This document shows, one piece after another, positions 33,401 through 46,397 of a stretch of DNA of 64,000 bases. The notes beneath the pieces are model-generated. The model did not search any database, was not told where the DNA came from, and saw only the letters and a program-made list of their open reading frames with translations. A program made the position numbers and the translations under genes. Source of the DNA: Sporothrix humicola (Eukaryota > Ascomycota > Sordariomycetes > Ophiostomatales > Ophiostomataceae); NCBI GenBank assembly GCA_021396245.1, contig WNYE01000060.1, forward strand, positions 62,001 to 126,000. Direction: 5' to 3'. Position 1 is the first letter of the stretch, and each line of letters starts with the position of its first letter.

Positions 33401-36400
33401 CGAATGGTCGTTTTGATTTTTACACGATCGGCAGTAAAGAGGGGAAGGACACTACGGGAGACGGGAGAGAGGCAGCGTGCAGCGTGCACATGAAAGCGAC
33501 AAAATCGATGCAATGATGGGATTTTTGAGTGGGCTCTCAGTGGGCCCTTGTATCGTCCATCTTGCCTCTTGACGGCCCAGACCAAACGATTTTCAGTTGC
33601 CCTCTTCTCTGGCCCTCTTATTTTCTCCCTTGCATTTACAGTATGCATAAATGCATCATCACATCTAGGCACTCTGCGAATAGCTTGCAAAGTGCAAGGC
33701 CGGTGAAATGTAGGTGACCTCAAGCACTATCAGATATGCACATAATTTTCGTGCTTTCACAGTCGCTGCCATATATTAATGGATGCAGAGAGACCGGCTT
33801 GAAGGGCCATTTGCTCATATAGGGAAGAGCAACAGACGGGATTAGCAGTGATGGGAATATTTTTTGTTCAATGAACGAAACAAGGCGATGCCCATGTAAA
33901 TTCATAGGCTGTCGACGCAAATTTCTCATCGTCGAATCTCCGAATCTCGTCACAGTACTTCCTACCATCAGCCGCCTTCAGCCAGCCCCTAACCATCTTA
34001 CAGATCCCAGCCGCAAGCCGACACTTTCTTCTTAAAAGTTTGTTCCCAAATGTCCCGCCTCAGCGTGGCGAGTGCAGACGCCCAGCTGGGAGACGCTATT
34101 GCCATTTGGGCCCGGTTGTGGAGTGCTGTTTCGGCTCACTCGAGTGAAGCCGAGCGGGTATGATGTGGTAAGAGCTATTAACTGCGTGATATAAGTATAT
34201 ACGCGGCAAAATTATGTTGCTGAAAGCAGTACAGGTATATGATGTTATTATTCCTTATCATCGATGCCTCCACGGTAAAAGACGAGACCAAAGAAGACGA
34301 ATCCAATTTTTGGCCGGCTACTTGGCAGTTCAAATACATCGAGACGGGACTGGTTGCCACGAGGCTTACGGGGTACGATGGAATGGTTTTGCACTCAAGG
34401 CCTCATGGTCCAAACCAAAACGGCATCGTGGCCTCGTGGCTTTACTTGTTTGCAGTCATTAACGGCACTGAGTCCGGCGATGCCTACGGCGGTCTCATTC
34501 GGTCCCACTTCAGTCTCCGCAGGCCCTCATAGACGACCCTCATGTATCCGCAGAAAACCGCATCCGCAAAGAAAGACTCCCCTTTCTCGGGACTCACGAC
34601 GCTTAGTCTGCGATCCAAGCGCAGATACAGATGTTCGGCGAGCAGAGTTCGTGCTTTTGTAGCCTGTGATACGCAGTCGAGGCTTTGAGAAGGATCTTTC
34701 CAAAGTCCGAGCGCAACGCTAGCACTTTTGGTCTCTAAGAAACGTTGTCCACGCCCTGCTTGAGCCATTCTAATTGCTTGCCCGTTCCTGGATCCAACGC
34801 CCCTTTTTCGCCATGTTGGCGTCCATTCCTTTGTTCTCAACGTTGACCAACGGGATCCTCTTTCAGCTGTCAAAGGCCCTTTTAGGCCGTTCGAACGGGA
34901 ATTTACGAGGTCCTGGGATTATGGGCACGCCGGTGCACTTTTGCCATGCGATTCGAGGCGCCCGGATATCCACGATGCCCACTGTAAATTCCAATAACGC
35001 CAATATCGCCCACTAGGCTGGGTCTTGTCTCCAAGGGTGTGCCCTGGAGCTTGGGGGGAACTCACAGACGCCACCTCTTTTAATTCGATAATAGCGTAAA
35101 CACAGTACGATCGCTTTTCAATAGTCTTTTGAAAGTTCTCATCGGTACCAATGCAAGCAATTCCAACGTGGGACCGTGAGCAACGGCGTCTCTCGGAAGA
35201 ATTCAATCGCCTTGGTATTTCCGGGGACACAAAGTAAGGCAAGGCGAGATGCAAGAGCACAAGATCGGTTACACGGTACCATTCTGACTCTGCTTTTATT
35301 CTACGATGGGATACGTGCATCATAAGCTGCGTTTGGGCCTCGTCCGACCGCTTGTGTGCTTCCAACGAAGGACATTATGATGCGACTTTGTACACTTTTC
35401 GTAACATTTCGATCCAAAAGAGGCCAGTGTCAAAGCATGTGCATATCTTATTTTGCCATTTCCGGCCTACGAGGGGCTGTGGGAGGGGCTGTCGGTTTGT
35501 TCTGTTGTTTGAGGGCCGAAAAACAACAAAGGATGGGCACCTGTGTTTGATGCTTTGTTCTGGCCAACTTTTGGTTGTCGTTGTTCTCCCAGTGATCAGC
35601 ATAGAAGAAATCATCAGGACCGTGGCTGCCGCGTGTTGTTTGTTTCGGTCTTGTAGAGAAGACAGACACGCAGATGGAAAAAGAAAGGATGGGAAATGAG
35701 AAAAGAAGCCAACAGAAGACCAAGGGAAGCGAAGACAAAGAGAGAAGCCAGAAAGAATAGCGGAAGGAAGACGGAAAGAAAGACAGAAGAAAGGAATCAA
35801 AGGGAGAAAAGGGAGGGAAGGGAGAGTACTGAAGCCAACGGTAACGAAATAGTCGCGTGGCATGTAATTGTTGGTGGTTGATTTGGCTCGATTGAAGAGC
35901 TCTTGTCTCTGATTGTCTGACATTCTCCCTCGACTTTCTTCTTTCGTATGGCTACAGATGGCTGCGAGACCGACATGCTGTATTTTGTATGGGATAACGA
36001 TGCTGGCCGTTGTATTTGCACTTGCACTCCATGGGTTGAATTTCGCTTGTGGGCTGAACAGGAGAAAAGTGAGACCTTTTGGCTCGTGGCTGTGGAAAAG
36101 AGCGAGGCATATTGGAGGATGAAGAGAGGGGGGGGGAGGAGAAGAGAAACAAAAACTGTGGAGATTCGCATGGGAAAAGGAAGCAAAACGAGGAAAACAC
36201 GCAAAAACGTTCGTGGTGGGCGACCGAGACATTCTCACAAGAGAAAATTTATGAGCATGAACCGCCGGGCAGCAGAGAAGGAAGATCATCTACCGTATGC
36301 TTCAAGAAAGGAATAGACGAAGCAGCCAAATTCAGGAACCAAATATGACAGAAAAAGGATGGCATAAACCAGGTACAAGTTCTTTCTTGACACCCTCTTT

Positions 36401-39400
36401 TCATAGTAATAATAACCCAGTACTTATGGCATATTACCCTTTCCTCCCATCTGATATGCCTTCCATATTCGGCTTCCGAGAAACCCAATGGCATATGAAG
36501 GAAGACAGCAATACCGCACAAAATTGGTTCTTCTCCCAGATTCCCAAACGTCCTTAAACTATTTACAGTGGCTCGGTGGCACGGACGCTCGCCCGCCGCT
36601 AAGAGAAGAGCTGCAGCAAGGGGGGGAGGGTGTGCGCGATGTAAATGGTGGGCTGGATGGTTTGGGTGGGTGTGGATCCCTTCAGCTGGCCTCGAGGTGC
36701 AGGAGGCTGGACTCTATCGTGTTTGCTGTGATTGTGACTACAGTTGTATCTTGCCCAGGCTGGACACACTGAACACGATCTAGCTTTGCTGTTGTGAGTG
36801 GACATAGTTTCCTCGACGCAGGTTGGGACTGATGGACAAATCGGTACGGCGGCTGGGCGGGATCCAAGATGCTCAAATGGAAAAAGGGGCTGGCAGATGC
36901 ACTTTTTTCAGTGCTTTTGGCAGTCGAGAAGAGGGGAAGTGAAGATGGTTCTCATTGATTCTCGACAATTGTCTACATCGTAAACGTCAAACCAGATTCT
37001 GCGCTCTCCGAGACATGACCAAAAATCATGATGAAAGAACAGAATTGTGAAGACACGATTGTAAACAAATTTGCCCAGATTCTTTTCAACATGACAAGCA
37101 CAATAAGATGGACCAAGCTCCGCGTCCCGCGGGAAGGATGAGGGCCGGCAGACACAAGAAACCAGGAACAGCACAAAGTCCACGAAAATAAAACGACAGA
37201 TGCCGTGATAGTGTGAAAGCTGTGCGGAAAGACAAAGGGGATTTCTGAGAATACGACAACTCGACACTAGAAATTCAGAAGCTCGATCACATCGGTAACT
37301 TTTTGTGCTCGGCGACAATACACGAGAACCGCCCTGCCGGTGGTCGGAGTAATCTTGCAGTGTACAGACCCGTGCGAACAACCAGACAGGTAGTACGAAA
37401 AGGTTGTGTCACAGCGTTGCAATTTGCGGAGGGCGTATTCTGCGATAGGCGGTGCACGGCCGATATTTGAGGAATACGCATAAAACAACAAAGAGCTGAG
37501 ATGCAAAATGGAATTGTAAAATTCGATACAAATTTCACGAAAGCGACGGCATTAAAAGGGCTTTTGTATACATCAATATTGAAAAGAAAACTAGACAACA
37601 AGTAGACGGATTCGTTTCGTCTGCCTATGTGTTAACGGACTATGCGCCGGCTGAAGAGAGAAGGTGAAAATAAAATAAGAGAAACGCCAACGGTTAACAT
37701 AACTGAATTTCATCTGCCACAAAAGACGTTGCCTCCTTCACAGCGTGTCGTGTGTGTATTGGTGGCTGGCTAATTGTCTGCTTTTCTTCTATCGTGGCGT
37801 CGCCCTTTTCTTTCTTTTTCCTGTAGTGAAGCCAGTGTAAAAAATGCCGCCACCATATATTCTTTTTCAGTTTTCCATGAAACGATTCACCTTGTGCAAT
37901 CAAGTTCTTGTCTTGTCACATTTGATTTGGAGTAACCCGGCTATCGACCTTGCGATCCCCGATTTCTATTATTTACTCCAATAAGCTTCACACCATCGTC
38001 GACTTGTAGTATTTCCAGTTTTCTAATCCAAACTTGATCAAATTTGGACATTGTCCGTGGTGAGAAGCAATGCGTAAAATCAGGATAAAATAACGGCGTG
38101 CACTCTCATGTCCAAGGCGATCAGAAAACATTAGAAGCAAAGTTGACGATGGATGTGACGGTCGATCTGCCGCACCCCTGCCCGTTTTACCCCAACTCTA
38201 GGCCTTGTAAGCCCTGCACCGATCTCTTTTGCCTTGCCATGTATATACGAGAACGTCGTGCATCGAGCCTCTTCCGCTGATCGCCGTGATCCTTCTGCTG
38301 CCTGCCTTGCCGGTTGGGGCACGAATCTATCTTCTCTTGTGCCATACCTTTTACCTTGTATTACTCGCTATCGATCGCCTGAGCTTCTACTGTGCCAGAA
38401 CACAGCAGCATGCGAGCGTGAGCACACTTGCCATGCACTCAGTGTTAGTTGCAGCCCCGAGAAGTTCCACTCGCCGCTCTCCCTTCTCCCCTTGCCTATC
38501 TCCTCTTTGCCCGTCTTTTTCTTCTCTTTCTTTGGCTCTTTTCGTTTTGTTTTCCGCCTTTCCAGCGTTTCCACCCACACGACCGCATGGTGCTGTAGGC
38601 TAGCCTCACTTTGCTCCCAATTGTCTCGGTCGCGAGTCCCAAAAAAGACAACAGCACAGGCCCAAGATATTCCACCTTACACGCCCTCCCCTGTCCTTCT
38701 CTCCACTTATTTTCATCTTCACCCCCCTCTGCTGGTCCTTCTTGTGTTGTAAGTTCAACGTAAACCGAACTTTGTTCTCCCAAGCACCCTCTAAAATAGT
38801 GGCATCGTCCATTATCCTAGTCTGCCTTTTTAGCCTTGGTCCCAAAATTCAAGAGAGCCGTCTTGGACGTGAGCCACCCAGAAGTCACAAATCCATAAAA
38901 CGCAAGGAAAGCGTTAGAGGAGAAATCCCAGTAAAAAAATTGGATGCTTGCCTTTCCCCTTGCCTTGATATGTGATGCTATCCATGTTTTTGTCCTTATT
39001 TTTCCTATTCTTTTTTCTCCTTGTGTGCCTTTTTATGCCATCTAGTGTGTACCCCTGTCGGTTCTTCCCTCGATAGACCCGACCTCGACACCAACAAGAC
39101 GTTTGCTCCGTCATGATGCAGTGGGGAGGTTGAGTGTGGTGGACAGTGAGGGTTCCGGATGGCAGAGTCCAGATGTGTTGCCAAAGCCATATTTCTTTTT
39201 CTGCTTCCCTCACTTTGTAGTTGCATTTGCTTTTTTCTTGTCTCGATTTGTTTTTGTCTTTGGCTGCCCACGAGGAGGCTATTTTTCCCCTTTGCCTCTA
39301 CCAAAAGAAAAAGAAAGCCCAGATCCATTAAACAGAAAAGTACACCAACGCCGTCAGTTCGACGCGGCCGTGCCCATCGACCATTGCCCGCTCAGTCGTC

Positions 39401-39916
39401 CCTTCCCTCTTTACTCTCCCATTTTGATTTCCCACCCCCATGGCCGGCAATTGTTTATGTATAACCTCGCCCGCCCTCTCCCGATCTTGAAAGTCAATCT
39501 TGTTTTGTGCTTCCCTTTTCCCTCTTTTCCATTTATATTTATTTTGTGATCTTGTCACGGCCACTTCTGATCATATTTGATCATATCGACATCACCACCA
39601 CCAACTTGTCTTTGGTATTTGGTTCGACCTTTTCTTTATTTTGTCTCTTGTCTTCTTTCTACCGTCTTCGACCAACAGGCATCGTGACAGACGCTACTAC
39701 ATTCTTTTTGTTCTTTACTTCTTCTTGGCTTCCAACTTTGTCTTCCATTCTTCTTTGTCCGTCCTCGACCCAACAGACATGTTCTGACGCCCTGTCCGGT
39801 CTCTCTCTCTATCTCGCTCGTCGACTTATACTTGATACCCCCATCGTTGCTTTCCGTGTTCCGTCGTTCTTTTCGCATCGTCTCACCCAACTTTTCACCA
39901 CCAAACATCGCCAAAC
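30489..39916. other. 9.4-kb region without a convincing gene; long pyrimidine-rich leader at its right end
   Basis: No frame here has a recognisable domain, codon bias or a credible exon chain. Candidates such as minus 36289-35375 (304 codons) run through simple-sequence DNA. A short inverted repeat GGCGCC-x8-GGCGCC lies near 31880. From about 38400 to 39916 the plus strand is rich in C and T with scattered short upstream ATGs, consistent with a long promoter and 5' leader of the MHYT gene. Confidence 0.5.
35690..35826. repeat. Polypurine tract
   Basis: About 135 bp of the plus strand are almost entirely A and G with scattered C (GAAAG, AGAAG and GGAAG runs). A second purine-rich stretch with nine consecutive G lies near 36128. 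Such mirror-like purine tracts can form triplexes; no coding content is seen. Confidence 0.6.
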
Positions 39917-42900
39917 ATGGCGACCCCCGAGCAGCTCCTCCAGGAGTGGCAGGGCAAGATCGTGCCGCAGTCATTCAACGGCGGCTTCGTCACACTCAGT
40001 TATGTCGTCTCCCTGATTGGCGCCGCCTCAACACTTGAGTTAATCAACCGACGAACAGCCATCAAAGGCATTTTCAACCAGTATGCAAACAAGCCCCCAT
40101 ATTTGATTTTGATTGCTTTGAAGGTCGTGCTAACAAGTCAGTCTCCTCCTCGTCAGTTCTGCCATCACAATGGGTGGCATCGCCATTTGGTGCATGGTAA
40201 GTGACTTTTCGTTGTCCCCTGCTTCGTCCAGCCGTTCTCTCTGACACCGTCTCCTCAGCATTATATTGGTAACCGTGCCATCGACATCGCCGACGGCCAA
40301 GCCGAACTCCAGATCGCCTACTCCAGCGGCTTTACTGCTCTCTCCTTCTTCGTCCCCATCCTCGTGCTCCTTGCCGCCTTCATCGCTACCGGTACCAACA
40401 ACAGTGTCAAGTGGTGGCGTGTCACCGTCGGTGGCGCCATGGCCGGCACTGCCATCTGCGGCATGCATTACATTGGCAACGCCTCGATCAGCAACTATGC
40501 TTGTGAATACAAAGTCGCCAACGTCGTCGGCTCGGCTGTCATTTCGGTCGCTGCCAGTATCGTCGCCCTCGCCCTCTTCTTCGTCTTCCGCTCGTCGTGG
40601 ACCAACTCGTGGTGGAAGCGTGGTATCTGCGCCGTTGTGCTGGCCGGTGCTGTGTCTGGCATGCATTGGTGTGCCTCGACTGGCACCAAGTACCGCCTCC
40701 TCAAGCTCAACCAGGGCAGCAGCGACCTGTCTCGTATTGCCACGGTCGTTGTCGTCGTCTGCCTGTCCGTCGGCGCCTGCTTGATCATCGCCGCCACGGC
40801 CATCACCACGAACCAGGTCATGAAGCGTTCTGCGCAAAAGGCCCAGCAGGTCGTCCTGGCTGTCGCCCTCTTTGATAAGCACGGCCGCCTGCTCGTCAGC
40901 CCTGACGGTCTTCTGCCCTCGGAGAAGATCACCGAGACGTTTATTGGCCGCTCAGCCCATGAGGTGTTCACCGTACAGCACCCTCTCTTCCAGTGGATGT
41001 TCCGTGCCTCGCGCAACTGGGGCAGCATCGAGCCCATTCTTGACGGCATGCACAACCACATTGCCCATCTGCCCGGCAAGAAGGGCAGCCGCGACGAGGC
41101 CGGCCGTGGTGGCCCCGCTGGTACTGGTAGCAACACTGATGGTCTCCAGCTGATCAGCGACCACGGCGAGCCCATTGAGAACTACGAAGCCGTCCTCTGC
41201 GAGCTGTTCTGTACCGCTGCTGAGTCTCTGTCTGCGAAGCTCAAGGTCCCTCTCGGCAACGTCGGTGTCCTTTGGGACGAGATTCTGGCCACTGGTGATG
41301 GCGGCCATGTTCCTGGTGGCAGCAACCGCAGCCTTCGCCATCGCCAGCGCAAGATTGAAAAGATTCTACAAAATGGCGGCCTCGGCGGCAGTGGTGGCAC
41401 CAGTGAGTTCCGGTCCAACAAGGAGATTGCCAACATGGACAGCAACGAACTCGCCGAGATGGGACTGAGCCGCCAGGCCGCCGCCGCCGCTGCTGCTGCC
41501 CAAGATGCTGCCGCTCATCGCGTGCCCGAGTATGGCCGTGGTTCGCTCATGTTCCTCGTCCGTTACGTTGAGAATATTCGCGAGCTGGGTGATCTCGAGG
41601 CTGCCGGTTACCGTTTTGCTGAGCTGCGCCACGTTTCCGGCATCATCGGCTCCAGCATGCAAATCAAGTCATGGAACATTGAGACCAAGCTTCGTGCCAT
41701 GCAGACTTATGCTCGTGATTCGCCGATGCTCGAGCCTGGTGTTCACGTTGGTCTGTTTGCTGTTCGTGCCCGTGTCGGTGGCGTCGGTTTCGACGTTCTT
41801 GTCGATCGCGAGGCTCGCAACTTGCTCCCGTCTGTCCCGATGCCGTTCAACGCACTCGAGCCTTGGCAGTTGGCTTTCCTGCGCCAGCTCGACCACATGA
41901 CTCCTGATCGCGCCATCCGCCACATGGCCAACCTCAAGACTCTGACGCCCAACGAGACGTACTTTGCCTCGCAGCTTGTCGACGCCATTCATGCCCTGCG
42001 CAACGGTCTGTCGGACGCTGCAGTCTTTGACGAGTCCATCCTGTCTGCCAAGGTCGTCGAAGTGCCCTGCCGCCGCAACGAGGACGGCAGTGGTCCCAGC
42101 ATGGCTGCAATGATTGCCCTCTGCTGCGTCGTCCCCATCCACCAGAACATCATCAGCGAGTCCTGCGAGCTTGTGCCCCTCAGCTTCTTCAAGGTCCACC
42201 AGCTTGTCGACCCCGACTCGCCGCACCACCTCGACTTCCTGCGCAGTATCCACCGTGACATCTTCCCGCTCATCAACGCTGTGCCTGCCCCACCAAAGTC
42301 ACCAACAGCGGGCGGTGGTGCCAACGGTGGTGGCCGTCTGCAGGGCCTCTACTCGCCTCGCAGTGCATTGGGCCGTCTGGGTCGGCATGGCAAGCACGGA
42401 AGCCACGGTGGTGATGGCCGGAGCCGCAGTGGCTCCGGTCATCCCCAGCGCAACTCTTCCCCTCATGGATCCACCAAGGCCAGCTCCACCAAGGAGCTGT
42501 GGACTGGTGGCCGCCCGAGCTCGGACATGGGCACACAGCCGTCGAGTGCCGACCTGCATGCCTTGGCCATGATGGATGATGTCGCCGGCGGACCCATGCA
42601 GTCCTCCTTTGGCGGTATCATGGTGTCCCAGGAGATCACCGTCGACGTGCACGCCACTGTCAACAAGGGTGATTCCGAGGAGCAGGAGCAACAGCAGACC
42701 CCGCCCCAGTCACAACAAAGACACGACGAGGGTGGTGAGCGGCAACAGCAGCCCTCACCAGACAACCGCCAGAGCGATCAGTCGCCTGGCGGTGACAGCT
42801 CGACGCAAGGTCCCGACTCGGAGCCCGAGCTGAAGCCGGCCGTGACTGTCGCCGTCGCTCCCATTCGTGCCATCCGCAGCCACCGCGAGGAGGCCAGTCA

Positions 42901-43012
42901 GCAGCATAGCATGGGTGTCGGTGTTGTTGTCGCCCGTGCTGTTGCAGATTCGGAAAGCGATACCCTGACATTTGTCGACGAGCTGTTTGGTGTATGCTTG
43001 TCACAACGGTAG
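39917..43012 (+). CDS. MHYT-domain membrane signalling protein
   Basis: Exons 39917-40080, 40142-40196 and 40259-43012, with introns of 61 and 62 bp, encode 990 residues. The N-terminal ~250 residues carry the MHYT domain, a seven-helix sensor proposed to bind copper and to sense diatomic gases. Its three conserved motifs are WCMHYIGNRAI (72-81), CGMHYIGNASI and SGMHWCASTG. A region after the last helix (VALFDKHGRLLVSPDG) resembles a PAS-like fold. The C-terminal ~250 residues are disordered and rich in Gly, Ser and Gln. Intron 2 ends exactly before the HY of the first motif, which supports the model. Homologues occur throughout filamentous ascomycetes as uncharacterised sensors. Convergent with SEC11 across 508 bp. 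Confidence 0.92.
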
Positions 43013-43520
43013 GAGTAAGTCGGAAGACAGGGGTTAATGTCAAATGTACAACTAGAATACCAAGTTGATTTTTATGAAGCGTTATACCTATCATTAGCAA
43101 ACAAAAAATTTGAAAAATTTAAATTTGAGAATAACTTTCCTCGATAGATTCGTGTGAACAGTAAACTAGCCAAGTGCCTTTCTTGTGCGTCATGTGACGG
43201 GCGGCCGGGCTCCTAAGAGGCAACCTGGGCTCTGTTGTCGGGCATTAAATCTTGGGTCTGAGTTGGTGCTTGGTGCTCATTCTGTAGCAGGTCAGTCATA
43301 CTCAAAATGAAGGTGGTGCGCTGACGGCTGGAGCCTGTCGTTTCTTAGACCCTGGGTGAACAGTATGTTTCCAAAATATGCCAAAATGTAGATAAATTCA
43401 AATTGTGCTTGCCGGCTCTTGTGCTGTATGTTTCTCCAATGATCCTCTGCGGACACCGTCCGCGTTTGTCTTTTTTTGTCCCGCCCGTCCAAAATGATTG
43501 TATCGTCCTCCGAGCCCAGT
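43013..43520. other. Convergent intergenic region
   Basis: The 508 bp separate the 3' ends of the MHYT gene and SEC11. An AT-rich stretch with AAATTTGAAAAATTTAAATTT-like palindromic blocks lies around 43104-43128. No gene is seen. Confidence 0.5.
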
Positions 43521-44218
43521 TTACTCCCTCTGGAGAACAACCAGAAGGCCCATAATTCCCAACATTGCAGTCTTGAGCCACGGGTGCTCTGTCAGCATGA
43601 TAGTAACATAACCGACAAACGGCACGAACCCGACCACGCTGCCCACAATGTCCTTCCGCTCGAGGTAGTCCTGTCCGCGTGCGTACAGGTCGGTGTCGTC
43701 GGCTGCATTGTTATCGCCTTTCGTGAGGAGTTTCGCCGTCGGTCTAGAGCAGTCGCGTGTTAGCAGTCCGTCGCAATCTGTCACAATATTTTACCATCAT
43801 TCGCCTGGGCCAATTTGGATACGTTTTCTCGTCTGCCAATGTACATACCCTGTGCCAAACTTGCGCACGATGCGGTGGACGATCGGGATGTCCTTGCCGT
43901 TAACATTGTACACCACGACCTCACCGACCCCTGACTCCTGGAACAGATTGCGGTTCCAGAGCAGCAACAGGTCGCCTCGTTGGAACGCCGGCTCCATGGA
44001 GCCCGAAAGAACGACGACAATCGGCGATGACGAATCCGTGACGACGCACAGGCCCTTCCAGATCTGGAAGAAAAAAATGTCAGCAAATGCGCATATGCAG
44101 AGCCACGGAAAGGAAAGGTCCTGGGGCGATAACGCACCATGAACGCTGTCGACAAAATCATGCCAAAGTTGAGCAGCTGCGTGGCAAGCTGCCGCGGGTT
44201 TCCGACGGAGGACAGCAT
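43521..44218 (-). CDS. SEC11: Signal peptidase complex catalytic subunit SEC11
   Basis: Three exons, 44218-44138, 44063-43849 and 43743-43521, with introns of 74 and 105 bp, encode 172 residues, the usual length. This ER-membrane serine peptidase (S26B) removes signal peptides from secretory proteins. The N-terminal segment MLSSVGNPRQLATQLLNFG leads into the single TM helix. The nucleophile serine is in LSGSMEPAF, the catalytic histidine in IPIVHRIV, and the conserved TKGDNNAADD box with the following YLERKDIVGSVVGF-type tail is complete. A longer unspliced frame from 44228 is a shadow. All three splice junctions restore conserved sequence. Confidence 0.96.
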
Positions 44219-46397
44219 CCTGGCGCACAAATAAGGCAAACGCGTGAATTCGAAAACTTGTTGTGTGCTTCGCAACGCTGGCGGGAGGGACGGATGTCGT
44301 TGGGGAACTCTTGCAAAGGGCAGGTCGAGGCGCGTCGTTCCAGCGACTTGATGTTCAGGAGACGTGTATTTTGCGGATGCTCTCCAAAACGACCGAGCTC
44401 TTTCAGTTGGGACACCTTTCCAGGAACTGGAGGTTCCTATTGGCTAGAAAGTGGATAAAGTGGGTCTTACCTCATCGCCCACAAGGGGGAAGCTCGTGCC
44501 CAAAATGGTAACTAGTCTCTCAGTACACAACACCTAAAACGGAGAAGGGACAATCGTCTCGACAAGGTCGTGCCTTCCGTGTCTTTCGTTTTTTTAAATC
44601 TAGGAGAGTAAAATGCACGTGAAGTTTTGAACAATCATAAGCGCCCCTTTTCCCCCCAACTTCAGTAAACCGTACTCAATGCGACACAATTCTGAACTAT
44701 CCAGCCACCTCATCGAGCAGGCTAAACGACACGCGATCCTATGACGGACAGTCTTACACCAGAGAAATATACCGACCTTCAAGCTCCAGGTGCTCCAACA
44801 AGGCGGCAATGCACCTGTCAGTAGGGCTATCGATCTCGTTTATTGCGTGAAAGTGACGACAAAGACAAGTTAGCTCGTACGAATGCGACCTGACCCCATG
44901 TACGCGATTAGATGCACGGCAAATGCAAAAACTACAAAATGGCTGTGGAGCTCGTCTCCATCGATCAGGGCGGCCCGATCTCGAGGCCGGGCCGCAACTG
45001 CACATGGCAACGTACCCAATATATATCGGATCAGGCCACTGATATGCATCCGTTCTTGTCCAGTCTGATACACGGGATCAACGGGCAATCCTGGTTTTGC
45101 TTAGGCTCACCGTCGCTCCAGCCTGTGCGAAAATTCACACTATACCCAGGAACGAGTCTGGGCCTAACGCAGGCCGTGTCCATCACAGTGGAAAGGTTAA
45201 ACCTTAAGGCTCATAGCGCATACCTCACGCCGTTGTCCAACATCACCCAACAGTCACACTGCTCTGATGCAGCAGCCTCATGCACAGCGCATTGGCCAAA
45301 ACCAAGGCGCAACTGCAGGCAAGCCAGACCTAACCAGGCAAAGCAGAAATAAGCCTGCAGCGAGGCAGTGTTCTTCTCGTCTTGTTACAGGCTCAAAATA
45401 TGAGCGATGCTACTCAGTCCAGTGGATAAGATATGTGTAAGTCGTCCATTCTGTCCTCCAAATAGATGCATGTTGTCAAGCTGCAATCCGTCAAGTGGTG
45501 GCAAACGTTCCAAGAAATGGGCAACAGGGGAAGCGAGGACTAGGTGCCAGCCGTCAAACGGCGAAGAGCAAGTCACAAACTTGTTGCTGCAGTGTCGGTG
45601 TTGGACGGTCAGGCGCAGATGACGGAGTAAACAAACAATGTTTCCAAACACGGCATATTCAACCACAAATCCTTGTTGCACACATTCAGGCACCAATACT
45701 CTCTGAAGTCAGAATACGGAGTACTCAGTCCTCCATAGTCCATACTGTGCCAGGTAAAGCCCCCGCAGATGACGAAAGGATGTGGAAGGGTGCACCAGTC
45801 ACCAAACTGTCGGTGCACGTCAATTCTCGCTTCTGCCAAGGCAGACACACCCACGTCGCAACGGCTGCAGATACCCCAGCACGCATCGCGATTCGTTCCC
45901 CGCCACAGGCATTTGCATCAATCACGGACGAGGAAAAAAGCAGGGCTGTCCCGCCAGCGCCAACCACACTCAATGGGCGAACCATAGGGCCATATAAATA
46001 TGCAGCCGGTCCCCTCCAAGACCTCCGGTCTTCTCTCTTTCCTTCCTTTTCTCCTCCCCCCCATCGCACGCAACCAAAAGGGCCGCAAAGGTACAACATA
46101 GGATTATCTCCAGCCATTCGTTCAAGACAATCACCTCTCTGAAGATCTTCCTACCCGGGTCCCTGTTAATCTTTTTCTCATTTTTGCCGTGCGACACTTT
46201 CTTTTCGTTTGCTTTCTGCGTCTCTTTTCTCGATTTCCGCCGCTCTTTTTTGTTTATTTTTCGCGATTCCTTCCCTGCGATTGTCACTCGCTTCTTTCTC
46301 GAACCAATCCCACAATCGTTTCAAATCAGACAAACCACCGGCGACCCGATATACTTGTCAGCTATTCAGCACCCACGCTCTTTTATTTCCGACGACC
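44219..46397. other. Divergent intergenic region between SEC11 and the BTB gene
   Basis: About 2.2 kb with no convincing gene. The right part (46020-46397) is pyrimidine-rich and likely forms the leader of the BTB gene; a GCCATATAAATATG box lies near 45988-46001. Confidence 0.5.

Noticed and set aside
34484..35365. Two minus-strand frames that read somewhat protein-like
   Set aside because: No family could be recognised, stops separate them, and no splice sites join them; possible old relic but not supportable.
35375..36289. 304-codon minus-strand frame
   Set aside because: Runs through a polypurine/polypyrimidine tract; composition is Ser/Phe/Leu/Pro-rich with no domain, bias or splice support.
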